Source: Gemmatimonadales bacterium UBA2960 (lineage in GTDB: Bacteria > Gemmatimonadota > Gemmatimonadetes > Longimicrobiales > Gaopeijiaceae). Taken from it: a stretch of 52,744 nt of DNA. Shown here one piece after another: positions 42,047 through 50,548 of the stretch (positions are counted from its first letter, which is position 1; every line of letters starts with the position of its first letter). Made by a program: the position numbers and the translations under genes. Below the pieces are notes generated by a model. That model was given only the letters and a program-made list of their open reading frames with translations. It was not told where the DNA came from and ran no database searches. The stretch covers positions 19,131 to 71,874 of the forward strand of contig DEBI01000008.1 in NCBI GenBank assembly GCA_002348465.1, given 5' to 3'.

Positions 42047-43906
42047 ATGAAGCCGGCGGACGGCTCAATTACTCCCACGAAACGAGATTTGCTCCGCCGT
42101 TACTGGCGTGTAGCAGACGCTCGTCCTTGGCATTTCGTCCTCCCGGTCGGACTGATCCTCTTCGCTGGAGTCTTCGAAGCTGCTTCGTTCTCGCTACTGG
42201 TACCACTCACTGATGCGGTTTCCGAGAACTCTTTCGACTTCCTAGACGATTCTCCCGCCTTTGGATGGCTCACCGGTCTTGCGCCAGATTTTGTGGGTTC
42301 AGGCTCTAGTCGCGACGCATACTTAGTGGTTCTAACCGTCGCTCTCATCATCTTGGGAAGAGTGGCAAAGCTTTTATTGGAGTACCTCCGCAAGCTTTTT
42401 GTAGTATCAAGAAACGAACAGTATCGGGTTGCTGTCACAGAAGAGACGTTCTCACGCGTCATCTCTTTCGGCCGTCAGTATTTCGATGAGCAATCGTTAG
42501 GCCGTGTCGATACTGAGATCAGCTGGTCGAGTTCAGTCGTCGGCCTCCTGGTCTCGGCCGAAGAACTACTTCGTTATGGGGTGGGCCTCATCGTCAAGGC
42601 TGGTGTGATGATTGCTATCAGTCTTCCGCTGTCTATCGCCTTTATAGTAACGCTGCCCTTCGTGAATCTGTTCCTTCACGTGATTAATCGCGCGGTTACA
42701 AGAATTTCTCGAGAAGGCGTAGAAGTCGAACGCCGGATGCGAGGTCGCGTTCTAGACCTTCTTGGTTCTGTGCCTTTGGTAAAGGCATACTCCCAAGAGA
42801 GGTCTGCATCCGAAGCGTATGCCGAGGTCCTGAACGAGGCTCGAGGTGTAGCGGTACGTCGGGATAGGATAGTGAGCCTTCGATATCCGGTTGAGGAAGT
42901 GTTTGTCCTCCTCGTCATGCTGCTCGTTCAGGCAGTGGTTATCTATATGTCAGGTGATTTTCGACCTGGCGATCTAGCGGCGTTTGGAGCCTTTCTCCTT
43001 CTGTTGCAGCAGGCATTGCCCGACTACAAGTACCTGACCGTCTTTAGCCTCAAGGTTGCAGAGGAAATCCCCCGCCTAGAGGCGCTCACAGGACTCTATT
43101 CTAATGAGGGAAAGTTCATTGTCCCCTCTGGGCCTAACACGTTCCAGGGCCTCAGAGACGCAATTAAAGTCGAGCAGTTAACGTTCGGATATCATTCGGA
43201 TGTCCCCGTGCTCCGTGAAATTTCCACGACGTTCAAGGCTGGGAAGTTGACCGCAGTGGTCGGGCACAGTGGGGCAGGGAAGACGACCTTGGTCGACCTG
43301 ATAGCACGCTTCTACGACGTGGAGCCAGGGACGATCTCATTTGACGGAGTAGACGTTCGGTCGTTTTCACTGGACTCACTTCACCGCTCCATGGCGATCG
43401 TGAGCCAGGACGTTTGGTTGCTCAACAGGACCGTCCGGGACAACCTGATATTTGGCTTAGATAGGCCAGTGTCGGATGAAGAGCTCTTCGAGTCATTGCA
43501 TGACGTCCTACTGGCGGATTTTGTGCGAGCTATGGCCTTCGGTCTCGATACTGAAATCGGAGATCGAGGTGTGAGATTGTCTGGCGGACAGCGACAACGA
43601 TTGGCTCTCGCGAGGGCTCTCTTGCGTGACCCAAAGATCCTTATCCTCGATGAGGCTACGTCTGCGCTCGATAGCGTGGTCGAACTCAAAGTTGCGAAGG
43701 CCATTCAGCAGCGTTCGTCAGAACGGACCTTGATTGTCATTGCCCATAGACTCTCTACAATCCGGGAGGCGGATCAGATCGTAATCCTTGATGATGGTCG
43801 CCTGGTCGAGTCAGGCAAGTGGGAAGAGTTGCTTGAGGCCGGAGGCCCATTCGCGAGACTGCATGCGGCCCAGTTCCGGTTAGAATCTGGCTCGGAATCA
43901 GTCTGA
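42047..43906 (+). CDS. ABC exporter, fused membrane and ATPase domains
   Basis: This 619-residue half-transporter has an N-terminal six-helix domain (about 30-335) and a C-terminal ATPase with Walker A GHSGAGKTTL (406-415), Q-loop VSQDVW, signature LSGGQ (511-515), Walker B ILILDEA (about 531) and the switch His in IVIAHRLS. It should work as a homodimer of the MsbA/lipid or drug exporter type. ATG 42047 has AGAGG just upstream; earlier in-frame starts have no homology. Sitting among three glycosyltransferases, it probably exports a glycolipid or glycan precursor. Confidence 0.92.
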   Translation: MKPADGSITPTKRDLLRRYWRVADARPWHFVLPVGLILFAGVFEAASFSLLVPLTDAVSENSFDFLDDSPAFGWLTGLAPDFVGSGSSRDAYLVVLTVALIILGRVAKLLLEYLRKLFVVSRNEQYRVAVTEETFSRVISFGRQYFDEQSLGRVDTEISWSSSVVGLLVSAEELLRYGVGLIVKAGVMIAISLPLSIAFIVTLPFVNLFLHVINRAVTRISREGVEVERRMRGRVLDLLGSVPLVKAYSQERSASEAYAEVLNEARGVAVRRDRIVSLRYPVEEVFVLLVMLLVQAVVIYMSGDFRPGDLAAFGAFLLLLQQALPDYKYLTVFSLKVAEEIPRLEALTGLYSNEGKFIVPSGPNTFQGLRDAIKVEQLTFGYHSDVPVLREISTTFKAGKLTAVVGHSGAGKTTLVDLIARFYDVEPGTISFDGVDVRSFSLDSLHRSMAIVSQDVWLLNRTVRDNLIFGLDRPVSDEELFESLHDVLLADFVRAMAFGLDTEIGDRGVRLSGGQRQRLALARALLRDPKILILDEATSALDSVVELKVAKAIQQRSSERTLIVIAHRLSTIREADQIVILDDGRLVESGKWEELLEAGGPFARLHAAQFRLESGSESV

Positions 43907-43934
43907 GGTTCAGGGGTCGCCGTGCCAGTGGAGA

Positions 43935-44813
43935 CTATTGAGTGTGCTGCCCGATCTTGAAGCGTTCGAGCCAGCGTCGACGTTGAGCCATTCGCTTGAG
44001 GTTGGTCAATTCTCGCATCCAGTGGTCGGCTCCACGCCACACTACTCCGGCTGCTTTGCGTCGATCCTCAACCATATGCATCAACTTATTGAAGGTAGTT
44101 TCCGGGAGCGGCCAGATGAAATGCAATAACGGCTTTGTCGGTCGGTCAGGATCGATAGTGTCGAATTCTGTAGGCCAATACATTGCGGACGGGTTCGGCA
44201 GTGGCTCTAGTCCTAAGCGGCCCCCGACGATGCCGATAGCGATCTCGTCTCCCAACCACGCCCCTTGGAGCAGAGATAGGCGAAGTCTTGGCTTAGCTTC
44301 GTAGAGAAAGCAGCGCAGGAATTCAAGCATGATCGTTCGTGCCGGTCTCCTCTTGAAAGCGAAGAAGCCACTGTTCGTCTTCAGGTAATAATCAATGTCG
44401 AACCTATCCATGAGCCTACGTGTTGAGAATCCGTGGTGATTCTCGTTTTCATTTTTTGTGAGCAACTCACCGAGGAACGCCATGGGGGTGTGCTGGAGGG
44501 CGTCGAACGCGTGATCTAGTGTGCCTAAAACGAGGCAGTCGGCATCTACGAATATTGCTTCGTCCCAAGGGCATGCGTCTGCTAGGCCATACTTTAAAGT
44601 TCGTCCTCGTCTGAACTCGGTGCCTAAGATTGAGAGCGTGTCAAAAACATGGGGGTACCTAGAAGTCGCGATTTGACCTATGGGCTCGTCACATACAAGC
44701 CCGATGGGGTATTTCGTATGCTTTCTTAACGAAAGAGCCATGTCTACCGCCATCTCGAGGTAGCGAGAGGATCCAGCCGCCAGGGTCAGGTAACCTCGGT
44801 TGGGATGAGACAT
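43935..44813 (-). CDS. Glycosyltransferase of GT-A type (GT8/nucleotide-diphospho-sugar like)
   Basis: The 292-residue protein starts like GT8-type enzymes (GYLTLAAGSSRYLEMAVDMALSLRK is its pattern in residues 7-31) and has the metal-binding FVDADCLVLG with D90-x-D92. A central YLKTNSGFFAFKR segment fits the acceptor region of this clan. No membrane segment is present. It lies 10 bp after the Csl-like gene on the same strand, so they are co-transcribed. It converges on the ABC exporter with a 28-bp gap. Confidence 0.8.
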   Translation of the reverse strand: MSHPNRGYLTLAAGSSRYLEMAVDMALSLRKHTKYPIGLVCDEPIGQIATSRYPHVFDTLSILGTEFRRGRTLKYGLADACPWDEAIFVDADCLVLGTLDHAFDALQHTPMAFLGELLTKNENENHHGFSTRRLMDRFDIDYYLKTNSGFFAFKRRPARTIMLEFLRCFLYEAKPRLRLSLLQGAWLGDEIAIGIVGGRLGLEPLPNPSAMYWPTEFDTIDPDRPTKPLLHFIWPLPETTFNKLMHMVEDRRKAAGVVWRGADHWMRELTNLKRMAQRRRWLERFKIGQHTQ

Positions 44814-44823
44814 CGCGTAAGCT

Positions 44824-46317
44824 TCAGACTCGAGTGGGCGTTAGTTGCTGTTGAGCAACAAATCCCAAACATATGGCCCAGAACAGTAGTGGTATGGCCC
44901 AGAGCGATTCCCCAGCAGTGCTGAGCACCGCGGTGCCGATGAGACAGTATATGATTGTGATGAGCTCGAAAAAGAAGCTCCAGTGGAGCGGCACCTGATA
45001 TGCTCTCAGTTGTTCTTGGACTGGTTCGGATTCAGCGATGGCTTCGTGGCCTTTTGGTGTCCGCACAAACTCACCACCAGATGTAAAGAATCCCTGAATC
45101 TGACCTATCGTGTTGTTTACCATGAGCCCGATTCCGATACATACGCTTGATACTATGTGTCCTATGGAACGAAGGCTCAGCCTTTTGTCACGTTCGAGCA
45201 CCGTCAGTACGAAACTGACCGGAGCCGCAACTATGACCAGACCCATGATCCCCTGAACCACCCAGAATGTGGGGCGATTCATTAAGAGGACCGCCCATGG
45301 CCACAGGACCACATTTATCATGAGAATTGGATGAATCGCATAGCCCGCAAGAAGGAATGCCTCATCGATTCGGTCTTCAAGAAGCCCTCGGGCCGACAGC
45401 ACTTTTCCCATGAGAAGCCTGAAACACTGTGCGTTCCCTTTGGACCAACGCTGCTGCTGTCTCTTGAAGGATCGCATGTCTGCTGGGAGTTCGTTCACAA
45501 CACCTACGTCTCGCAGGTATCGACCCCTCCAACCTCGCAGCGCACATCTGTAACTAAGGTCTAGATCCTCCGTCAGTGTTTCCGCCGACCATCCTCCACC
45601 GTCATCGATTGCTTTTCTGCGCCAGACTCCCCCTGAACCGTTGAAGGTCGCGACGTTTCGAAAAAAAGCTCGGGTTGGCTTCTGCACGAAGAAGTGTCGA
45701 TCCAAGAGTAAGGCTAGGGACGCGGCAAAAAATCCTCGAAGAGGTTCTCTCCAGGACCAGCGCGTCTGTACGAACGCTACATCAGGATGATCGAATCCGG
45801 TCCGATCCACTAAAACCGTGCGGAGGAAAGTGGGGTCTGGTACAAAGTCAGCATCGAAGACAGCTACGAATTCAGCTTCTGATTTCTCCAGTCCTTCTGT
45901 AAGCGCACCGGCTTTGTATCCGGAGCGGTGGTCTCTACGCAGATGCTCAATCTGGATCCCTTGTGAGCGGAGAGCCTGGACGACGTCTTTAACGATGTTA
46001 ACGGTTTCGTCGTCGGAGTCGTCTAGCACTTGAACATCGAATCGGCTTCGAGGATAGTCCTGTAATGCAGCCGCTCTTATGATTCGCGCCGCCGCCCGCC
46101 TCTCGTTGTAGAGAGGCAGTTGGATTGTGACTAGGGGGAATAGATTGGATTCGTCCGTCTGAATTTCAGTTCTGTCTGGTGGTGACTCACTGGTCACGGT
46201 TGTCCTGATTTCTTGGCGATTCCGTACGAAGCGCCAAAGCATACGGAACTCCACTGCTGCGAAAGCGGCTCCTGTGAGCGCTGCAATCGCGTAGAGGACC
46301 GTGATGATTGGTGACAT
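44824..46317 (-). CDS. Cellulose-synthase-like processive GT2 membrane enzyme
   Basis: This 497-residue protein has one N-terminal and about four C-terminal membrane segments around a GT2 domain with the processive signature D, D, D, QxxRW: DDSDDE, FDADFVPD, TEDLDLSYR and QQQRWSKG. It resembles CslA-type beta-mannan or glucomannan synthases more than BcsA: no PilZ domain and a short C-terminus. It probably makes a beta-linked polysaccharide and carries it across the membrane. It is the first gene of a two-gene unit with the GT8-like gene. Confidence 0.87.
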   Translation of the reverse strand: MSPIITVLYAIAALTGAAFAAVEFRMLWRFVRNRQEIRTTVTSESPPDRTEIQTDESNLFPLVTIQLPLYNERRAAARIIRAAALQDYPRSRFDVQVLDDSDDETVNIVKDVVQALRSQGIQIEHLRRDHRSGYKAGALTEGLEKSEAEFVAVFDADFVPDPTFLRTVLVDRTGFDHPDVAFVQTRWSWREPLRGFFAASLALLLDRHFFVQKPTRAFFRNVATFNGSGGVWRRKAIDDGGGWSAETLTEDLDLSYRCALRGWRGRYLRDVGVVNELPADMRSFKRQQQRWSKGNAQCFRLLMGKVLSARGLLEDRIDEAFLLAGYAIHPILMINVVLWPWAVLLMNRPTFWVVQGIMGLVIVAAPVSFVLTVLERDKRLSLRSIGHIVSSVCIGIGLMVNNTIGQIQGFFTSGGEFVRTPKGHEAIAESEPVQEQLRAYQVPLHWSFFFELITIIYCLIGTAVLSTAGESLWAIPLLFWAICLGFVAQQQLTPTRV

Positions 46318-46686
46318 GAGATAGAGCTTGTTTGTCCGGGTTTGAACGTACTGACTGCTCTAGACGCTAAGCAGAATTTGGGCAGCCCGGCACCCCTGTC
46401 CATCTGCTGTTGGAACACGCCATCACCCAATGGTTCGCCTTAGATCCTCAACTCTGTGGATCTGCGACCAGACAGTCACGGCGGATAACACGGCCGGGTC
46501 ACTTTTAGTTGTCTCCGAGAGGTCCAGGCAAAGGACTGCAGCCGATACCTTCTCATGGCGGTATGCCCGGATTACAAAGTGTGAAAGCGTGAGGGGGTCT
46601 ATGGATCACCAAATCCAAAGCGGACACTGTCGTAGGCAGGGGATAGCAGTTGTCTGGGTCTCCAGGAGAACGATAGCTTTTCACTT
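46318..46686. other. 369-bp non-coding region
   Basis: This is the longest gap in the window, between the divergent Csl-like gene and the AhpD-like gene. It has a perfect 6-bp inverted repeat with a 10-base loop (AGATCC at 46442-46447 and GGATCT at 46458-46463). An open frame crossing it (46430-46735) has no recognisable composition or homology. I see no tRNA, riboswitch or clear sigma70 promoter. Confidence 0.5.
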
Positions 46687-47274
46687 ATGCCATTCATTGA
46701 GCAGATTCCGGTCAGCAAGGCAAAAGGCCTACTGAAGAAGCTCTTCGACGAAGCGATAGAGCGGTCAGGTCGTGTCTGGCACATTGTGCACATCATGAGC
46801 CAGAACCCTCAGGCCATGGATGCGTCGATGGGTCTTTATAAGGTGATCATGTTTGGGCCGTCACCACTAACGCGCTGGCAGCGCGAGATGCTCGCTGTCG
46901 TAACATCCAAGGCGAACGACTGTTTCTACTGAACACAGTCGCACGCGCATGACCTCCGGGATGAGGTCCAGGGTCTCTTCGAGTCTGGTGAGGACTGTGA
47001 CTCGTTTGTACATGCGATAGTGCGGGACTGGCGTGTGGCTGGACTATCGCAGGCGGATCAAGCGCTCTGCCGATACGCGGAACTGTTGACTCGCAAAGAC
47101 ACTGAGGTCGAGCAGGGCTCAGTGGACGAACTGCGTGGGTACGGTTTCGACGATCGCGCGATTCACGATGCCACACAGGTTGTTGCCTACTTCAATTACA
47201 TCACTCGGGTTGCGGATGGGCTGGGGGTAGAGCCAGAGAGTTTCATTAGTCCTTGGGGATTAGACGAAGTCTAA
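46687..47274 (+). CDS. AhpD-like selenoprotein read through UGA (CxxU)
   Basis: The frame from ATG 46687 to 47274 has a single in-frame UGA at codon 82 and otherwise encodes one intact 195-residue carboxymuconolactone-decarboxylase/AhpD-type (peroxidase-related) protein. Upstream of the UGA is MFGPSPLTRWQREMLAVV, and downstream are the AELLTRKDTEV and VAYFNYITRVADGLG segments of the same fold. At the active site the sequence is C79-F-Y-UGA-T-Q-S-H86. The family reads CxxCxxxH, so UGA replaces the second, nucleophilic cysteine, with the His at +4 and Glu67 kept. A SECIS-like hairpin follows. The protein would be a thiol-dependent peroxidase or reductase. An ordinary nonsense mutation is the alternative, but it would have had to hit exactly this codon without other damage. 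No sel genes lie in the window. Confidence 0.85.
46930..46932 (+). other. In-frame UGA, probable selenocysteine codon
   Basis: This TGA is the only stop in the frame between 46687 and 47272. It lies exactly where AhpD-family proteins have the second cysteine of CxxC. Confidence 0.82.
46951..46968 (+). promoter_or_regulatory. SECIS-like hairpin after the UGA
   Basis: GACCTC (46951-46956) and GAGGTC (46963-46968) form a perfect 6-bp stem with the loop CGGGAT. The loop starts 24 bases after the UGA and has a G in its second place, matching the usual bacterial SECIS rules: a short stem-loop in the coding region, an apical loop 16-37 bases from UGA, and a G among the first two loop bases. Confidence 0.7.
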
Positions 47275-47362
47275 GTAGGTCTATCTCCAGGGTTGGCGCC
47301 CGTAGCTATATTCTTCCATTCTTACCGCGTCTGCCCGTTAGGGCCCACCCGTAATATATCGA

Positions 47363-48340
47363 ATGGACACGAAGCGCCCCACCAATCCTGCCGCCGAGGA
47401 GATCCTCGGCGGATACTTCCCTGTCCTGGATCACGGGTTTGTTTCTCTAGTAGACTATATGGGCTCCGACGAAGATGTTGAGCGAGCCGCGCGGGTTAGT
47501 TATGGCTTTGGTACGCGGAAGGTCTCTCAGACCAGAGGTCTTGTCCGCTATCTGCGAAGGCACCGTCACACGACTCCGTCGGAGATGGTGGAGTTTAAGT
47601 TCCACTGTGCGATGCCGATGTTTGTGGCCCGACAATGGATACGTCATCGTACCGCGTCAGTGAACGAACTGTCGGCGCGGTACTCTCTGATGCCCCTGCT
47701 TTTCTACACTCCTCAGCGGGACCAGTTCGAACTGCAAAGCCGATCAAATAAGCAAGGCAGAGAAGGGGGCGCACCACCAGAGGTCTACCAAGAAGCCGTA
47801 AGGCGGTGGGAAAAGCTCCGGGCAGATGCGGGTGGTGCGTACTCTTGGATGCTTGAGGAGGATGTCGCTCGTGAGCTAGCTCGGATTGACCTCCCCGTCT
47901 CAACCTACACTCAGTGGTATTGGAAGATCGACCTCCACAACCTGCTTCATTTCCTGAGCCTAAGGGTGGACCCTCGGGCTCAGTGGGAAATCCAGCAGTT
48001 TGGTCGTGTGATTGCTGGTATGATCAAGAGAGTGGCTCCACTCTCATATGAGGCGTGGGTTGACTACGATCTAGGCTCTGAACCACTGACGCGGGTCGAG
48101 CGTCACTTGATCTCCAGCCTCCTTGAGGGCAACGAAGATGGATTACAGGCTCTCGACGGTGCCAAGGTTACCGCAGATGAAATGAAGGCGGCGGGCTTGT
48201 CGAGCCGGGAGATTACTGAACTGATGGAGAAGCTAAGCGCCCCATCTATTCCCGACTTCGAACTGGATGTGTCGCAGATGGTGGATGCGGACGCAATGGC
48301 GCGGAAAATGTATCAGGCGGTTCCGAGTAGTTTCGAGTAG
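47363..48340 (+). CDS. thyX: Flavin-dependent thymidylate synthase ThyX, extended
   Basis: ThyX makes dTMP from dUMP with FAD and NADPH, releasing tetrahydrofolate. The diagnostic motif RHR-x2-S-x-NE-x-S-x-RYS starts at R94 (RHRTASVNELSARYS) and matches fully. Later family blocks STYTQWYWKIDLHNLLHFL, with the catalytic-loop region, follow. At 325 residues it is longer than the common 220-250-residue enzyme, with about 60 extra C-terminal residues of helical character after APLSYEAWVDY. There is no thyA in the window. The start is ATG 47363, 88 bp after the selenoprotein stop, with no good Shine-Dalgarno site. Confidence 0.93.
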   Translation: MDTKRPTNPAAEEILGGYFPVLDHGFVSLVDYMGSDEDVERAARVSYGFGTRKVSQTRGLVRYLRRHRHTTPSEMVEFKFHCAMPMFVARQWIRHRTASVNELSARYSLMPLLFYTPQRDQFELQSRSNKQGREGGAPPEVYQEAVRRWEKLRADAGGAYSWMLEEDVARELARIDLPVSTYTQWYWKIDLHNLLHFLSLRVDPRAQWEIQQFGRVIAGMIKRVAPLSYEAWVDYDLGSEPLTRVERHLISSLLEGNEDGLQALDGAKVTADEMKAAGLSSREITELMEKLSAPSIPDFELDVSQMVDADAMARKMYQAVPSSFE

Positions 48341-48372
48341 AGTCGATACTCAGGGGAGGTTGGTTGGGCGCT

Positions 48373-49740
48373 CTACTTTACCCAAACAGTCTTAGCGTTG
48401 GTGAACTCCAGAATGCCTATAGGGCTGAGTTCTCGACCGTAGCCACTATCCTTGGTACCGCCGAACGGCAGCCTAGGGTCTGACTTTACGATCCCGTTGA
48501 CGAAACAACTTCCCGCGTCGAGTAGTTCCGCGGCGATCTGTTCTCCTCGCTGAACATCTCCAGTGTAGACTGAGGCTCCGAGCCCGAATGCAGTGCCATT
48601 TGCGATCTCAATCGCGTCTGTGGTATCCGCTGCTGAGATGATCGTAGCGACGGGACCAAACAATTCTTCGCTATATGCTGCCATGCCTTCACGAACGTCC
48701 GAGAGGATCGTGGTCGGATACCAAGCTCCTGGACGGTTCGGGACGCTACCGCCCATGAGGAGACGTGCTCCAGCTTCTACAGAGCGTGACACTTGGTCAT
48801 GAAGCGCGTCGCGCAGGTCTTCCCGAGCCATAGGACCAACGTCTGTCTGGGGGTCGGATGGGTCGCCTATGGACCACTCGCTCATCGCTTGGACGAGTTT
48901 TCCTTCAAATGCTTCACGAACGGACTCTACCACCACGAAACGTTTGGCTGCGACACAGCTTTGACCTGTATTGATGAGGCGACCCATAGCGCAGCTTTTG
49001 GCTGCTGCGTCCAGGTCTGCGTCAGCTAAGATTAACGACGGGTCGCTACCGCCCAGTTCTAGAACGCATGGCTTGATGGCAGCACCTGCGCGGGCCGCCA
49101 CAGCTTTTCCTGCTCGCACGCTTCCGGTCAAGCTGACGGCACGAACACGCGGATCGTCGATTAGGTTTCCGGTCGCTTCCAAGTCAATGAAGAGGTTAGC
49201 GAACAGTCCTTCAGGATAACCAGCGTCTTTGAAGAGTTCTTCCAGTGCCGCGGCGCATGCGGGTACGCTTGGCGCATGTTTCAAGAGTGCTGCGTTCCCC
49301 GCCGTTAGGGCCGGGGCTCCGAAACGGATGACCTGCCAGAAGGGAAAGTTCCACGGCATTATGCCCAGCACGATCCCAAGTGGTCGGTAGGTCCAGTAAC
49401 TGGACGTCCCATCGGTTGGGGCATCGACCGATCGTAACAGGCTTGGCGCTTGTTCAGCGTAGTATTCGCAAACCCATGCACACTTTTCAGCTTCGGCGGT
49501 GGCCTGACGGATGGGCTTGCCCATCTCACTAGTCATTAGGGCACCGAGGGCGTCTTTCCGTTCACGAAGAAGGCGTCCCATTTCGGCAAGTGGCCTGATT
49601 CGTTCCTCCACTGAAAGAAGTCGCCAATCGAGATAGGCAGCTTGAGCAGACGCAACCTTTTGTTCTGTTTGTGTCGGAGACTCGAAGGGCACTTCAGCGG
49701 TCTGTTTTCCAGTAGCGGGGTCGACGGCGACGAAGGGCAT
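48373..49740 (-). CDS. Aldehyde dehydrogenase, succinate-semialdehyde type
   Basis: This NAD(P)-dependent aldehyde dehydrogenase of 455 residues has the catalytic Cys262 in NTGQSCVAAKR, Glu228 in LELGGSDP and Asn131 in MPWNFPFW. The short N-terminus and the GSVRAGKAVAARAG segment resemble the GabD1-like succinate-semialdehyde dehydrogenase group. It oxidises a semialdehyde to its acid in the cytoplasm. It converges on thyX with a 32-bp gap, and divergent from it is the asparaginase-like gene (125 bp between starts). The exact substrate is not fixed. Confidence 0.92.
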   Translation of the reverse strand: MPFVAVDPATGKQTAEVPFESPTQTEQKVASAQAAYLDWRLLSVEERIRPLAEMGRLLRERKDALGALMTSEMGKPIRQATAEAEKCAWVCEYYAEQAPSLLRSVDAPTDGTSSYWTYRPLGIVLGIMPWNFPFWQVIRFGAPALTAGNAALLKHAPSVPACAAALEELFKDAGYPEGLFANLFIDLEATGNLIDDPRVRAVSLTGSVRAGKAVAARAGAAIKPCVLELGGSDPSLILADADLDAAAKSCAMGRLINTGQSCVAAKRFVVVESVREAFEGKLVQAMSEWSIGDPSDPQTDVGPMAREDLRDALHDQVSRSVEAGARLLMGGSVPNRPGAWYPTTILSDVREGMAAYSEELFGPVATIISAADTTDAIEIANGTAFGLGASVYTGDVQRGEQIAAELLDAGSCFVNGIVKSDPRLPFGGTKDSGYGRELSPIGILEFTNAKTVWVK

Positions 49741-49864
49741 TACGACTAGCTCTCTGTTGGGTATGCTGAAACGTGGTCCGCCATCTTAACCGAAGTAGCC
49801 TCGTCTCGCCGCAGTCATGTCAGATGGGTTACCATCAAGTATTTACTACCATAAACGGGACGCT

Positions 49865-50413
49865 ATGGAAACCCCACAATCGTCGGCAACGAACCCGAGG
49901 CCCTTGGGTCCGATGAGCAGAGCTGTTTGCCTGCTCGTGACCGGTGGCACTTTCGACAAAGAGTACGACGAGATTCACGGCACCCTGGAGTTCCGAAAGA
50001 CGCATCTTCCGGACATGCTGGCTATGGCGAGATCTAGAATTGACGTCCGAATCCAGACCCTGATGATGATCGACTCACTGGAGATGACCGATGAGGACCG
50101 TGGGTCCATCCTGAATCACTGCAGAAATGCTTCCGAACGGCATATCGTGATCACACACGGAACCGACACGATGGTAGAGACAGCGCGGTTACTTGCAGAT
50201 GAGGCTCTCAACAAGACGATCGTTCTAACGGGTGCGATGATTCCGATTGCTTTCGGGTCGTCAGACGGGCTCTTCAATCTCGGCGGTGCCCTCACAGCGG
50301 TTCAGGTTATCCCTGCGGGGGTCTACGTCATCATGAATGGGTGTGTTTTTCGTTGGGATAACGTTCAAAAGAATCAGAGGACCGGTGTCTTTGAGGCTAT
50401 AGGTCCAGACTGA
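49865..50413 (+). CDS. Single-domain asparaginase-like protein
   Basis: This protein of about 182 residues contains only the N-terminal domain of L-asparaginase: LLVTGGTFDKEYDEIHG with the first catalytic Thr, and ITHGTDTMVETA with the second Thr plus Asp, followed by KTIVLTGAMIPIAFG. The C-terminal domain of the ~330-residue enzymes is missing, with a natural-looking end, and no remains of it are found downstream. Such ~165-residue forms exist as a separate family, so truncation is not the likely reason. ATG 49865 is used; ATG 49913 would give the compact family length. Confidence 0.82.
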   Translation: METPQSSATNPRPLGPMSRAVCLLVTGGTFDKEYDEIHGTLEFRKTHLPDMLAMARSRIDVRIQTLMMIDSLEMTDEDRGSILNHCRNASERHIVITHGTDTMVETARLLADEALNKTIVLTGAMIPIAFGSSDGLFNLGGALTAVQVIPAGVYVIMNGCVFRWDNVQKNQRTGVFEAIGPD

Positions 50414-50485
50414 CGGAGATCCGTAACCCGTTGCCGCCTCTTAATTGACCTAAGAGCGTCAGTCGTGCAGAGTGACTCAACTTAC

Positions 50486-50511
50486 ATGCACCGGACGCAA
50501 AACCTGTGCAT
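50486..50511. repeat. Inverted repeat in the convergent gap
   Basis: ATGCAC (50486-50491) and GTGCAT (50506-50511) form a perfect 6-bp stem with a 14-base loop between the asparaginase-like gene and the convergent DUF5916 gene. It may be a weak bidirectional terminator, but no T run follows. Confidence 0.3.
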
Positions 50512-50548
50512 ATGGGCGTTGAAAAGCTTGTCAGTCCGATTCTTGAGG

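Noticed and set aside
46430..46735. 101-residue plus-strand open frame before the selenoprotein
   Set aside because: It overlaps the selenoprotein start, has no recognisable motif, and has a basic, irregular composition.
46687..47274. AhpD-like gene as a pseudogene or as two separate genes
   Set aside because: The two halves are in the same frame with no other damage, the UGA sits at the catalytic cysteine, and a SECIS-like hairpin follows; selenocysteine explains all of this better.
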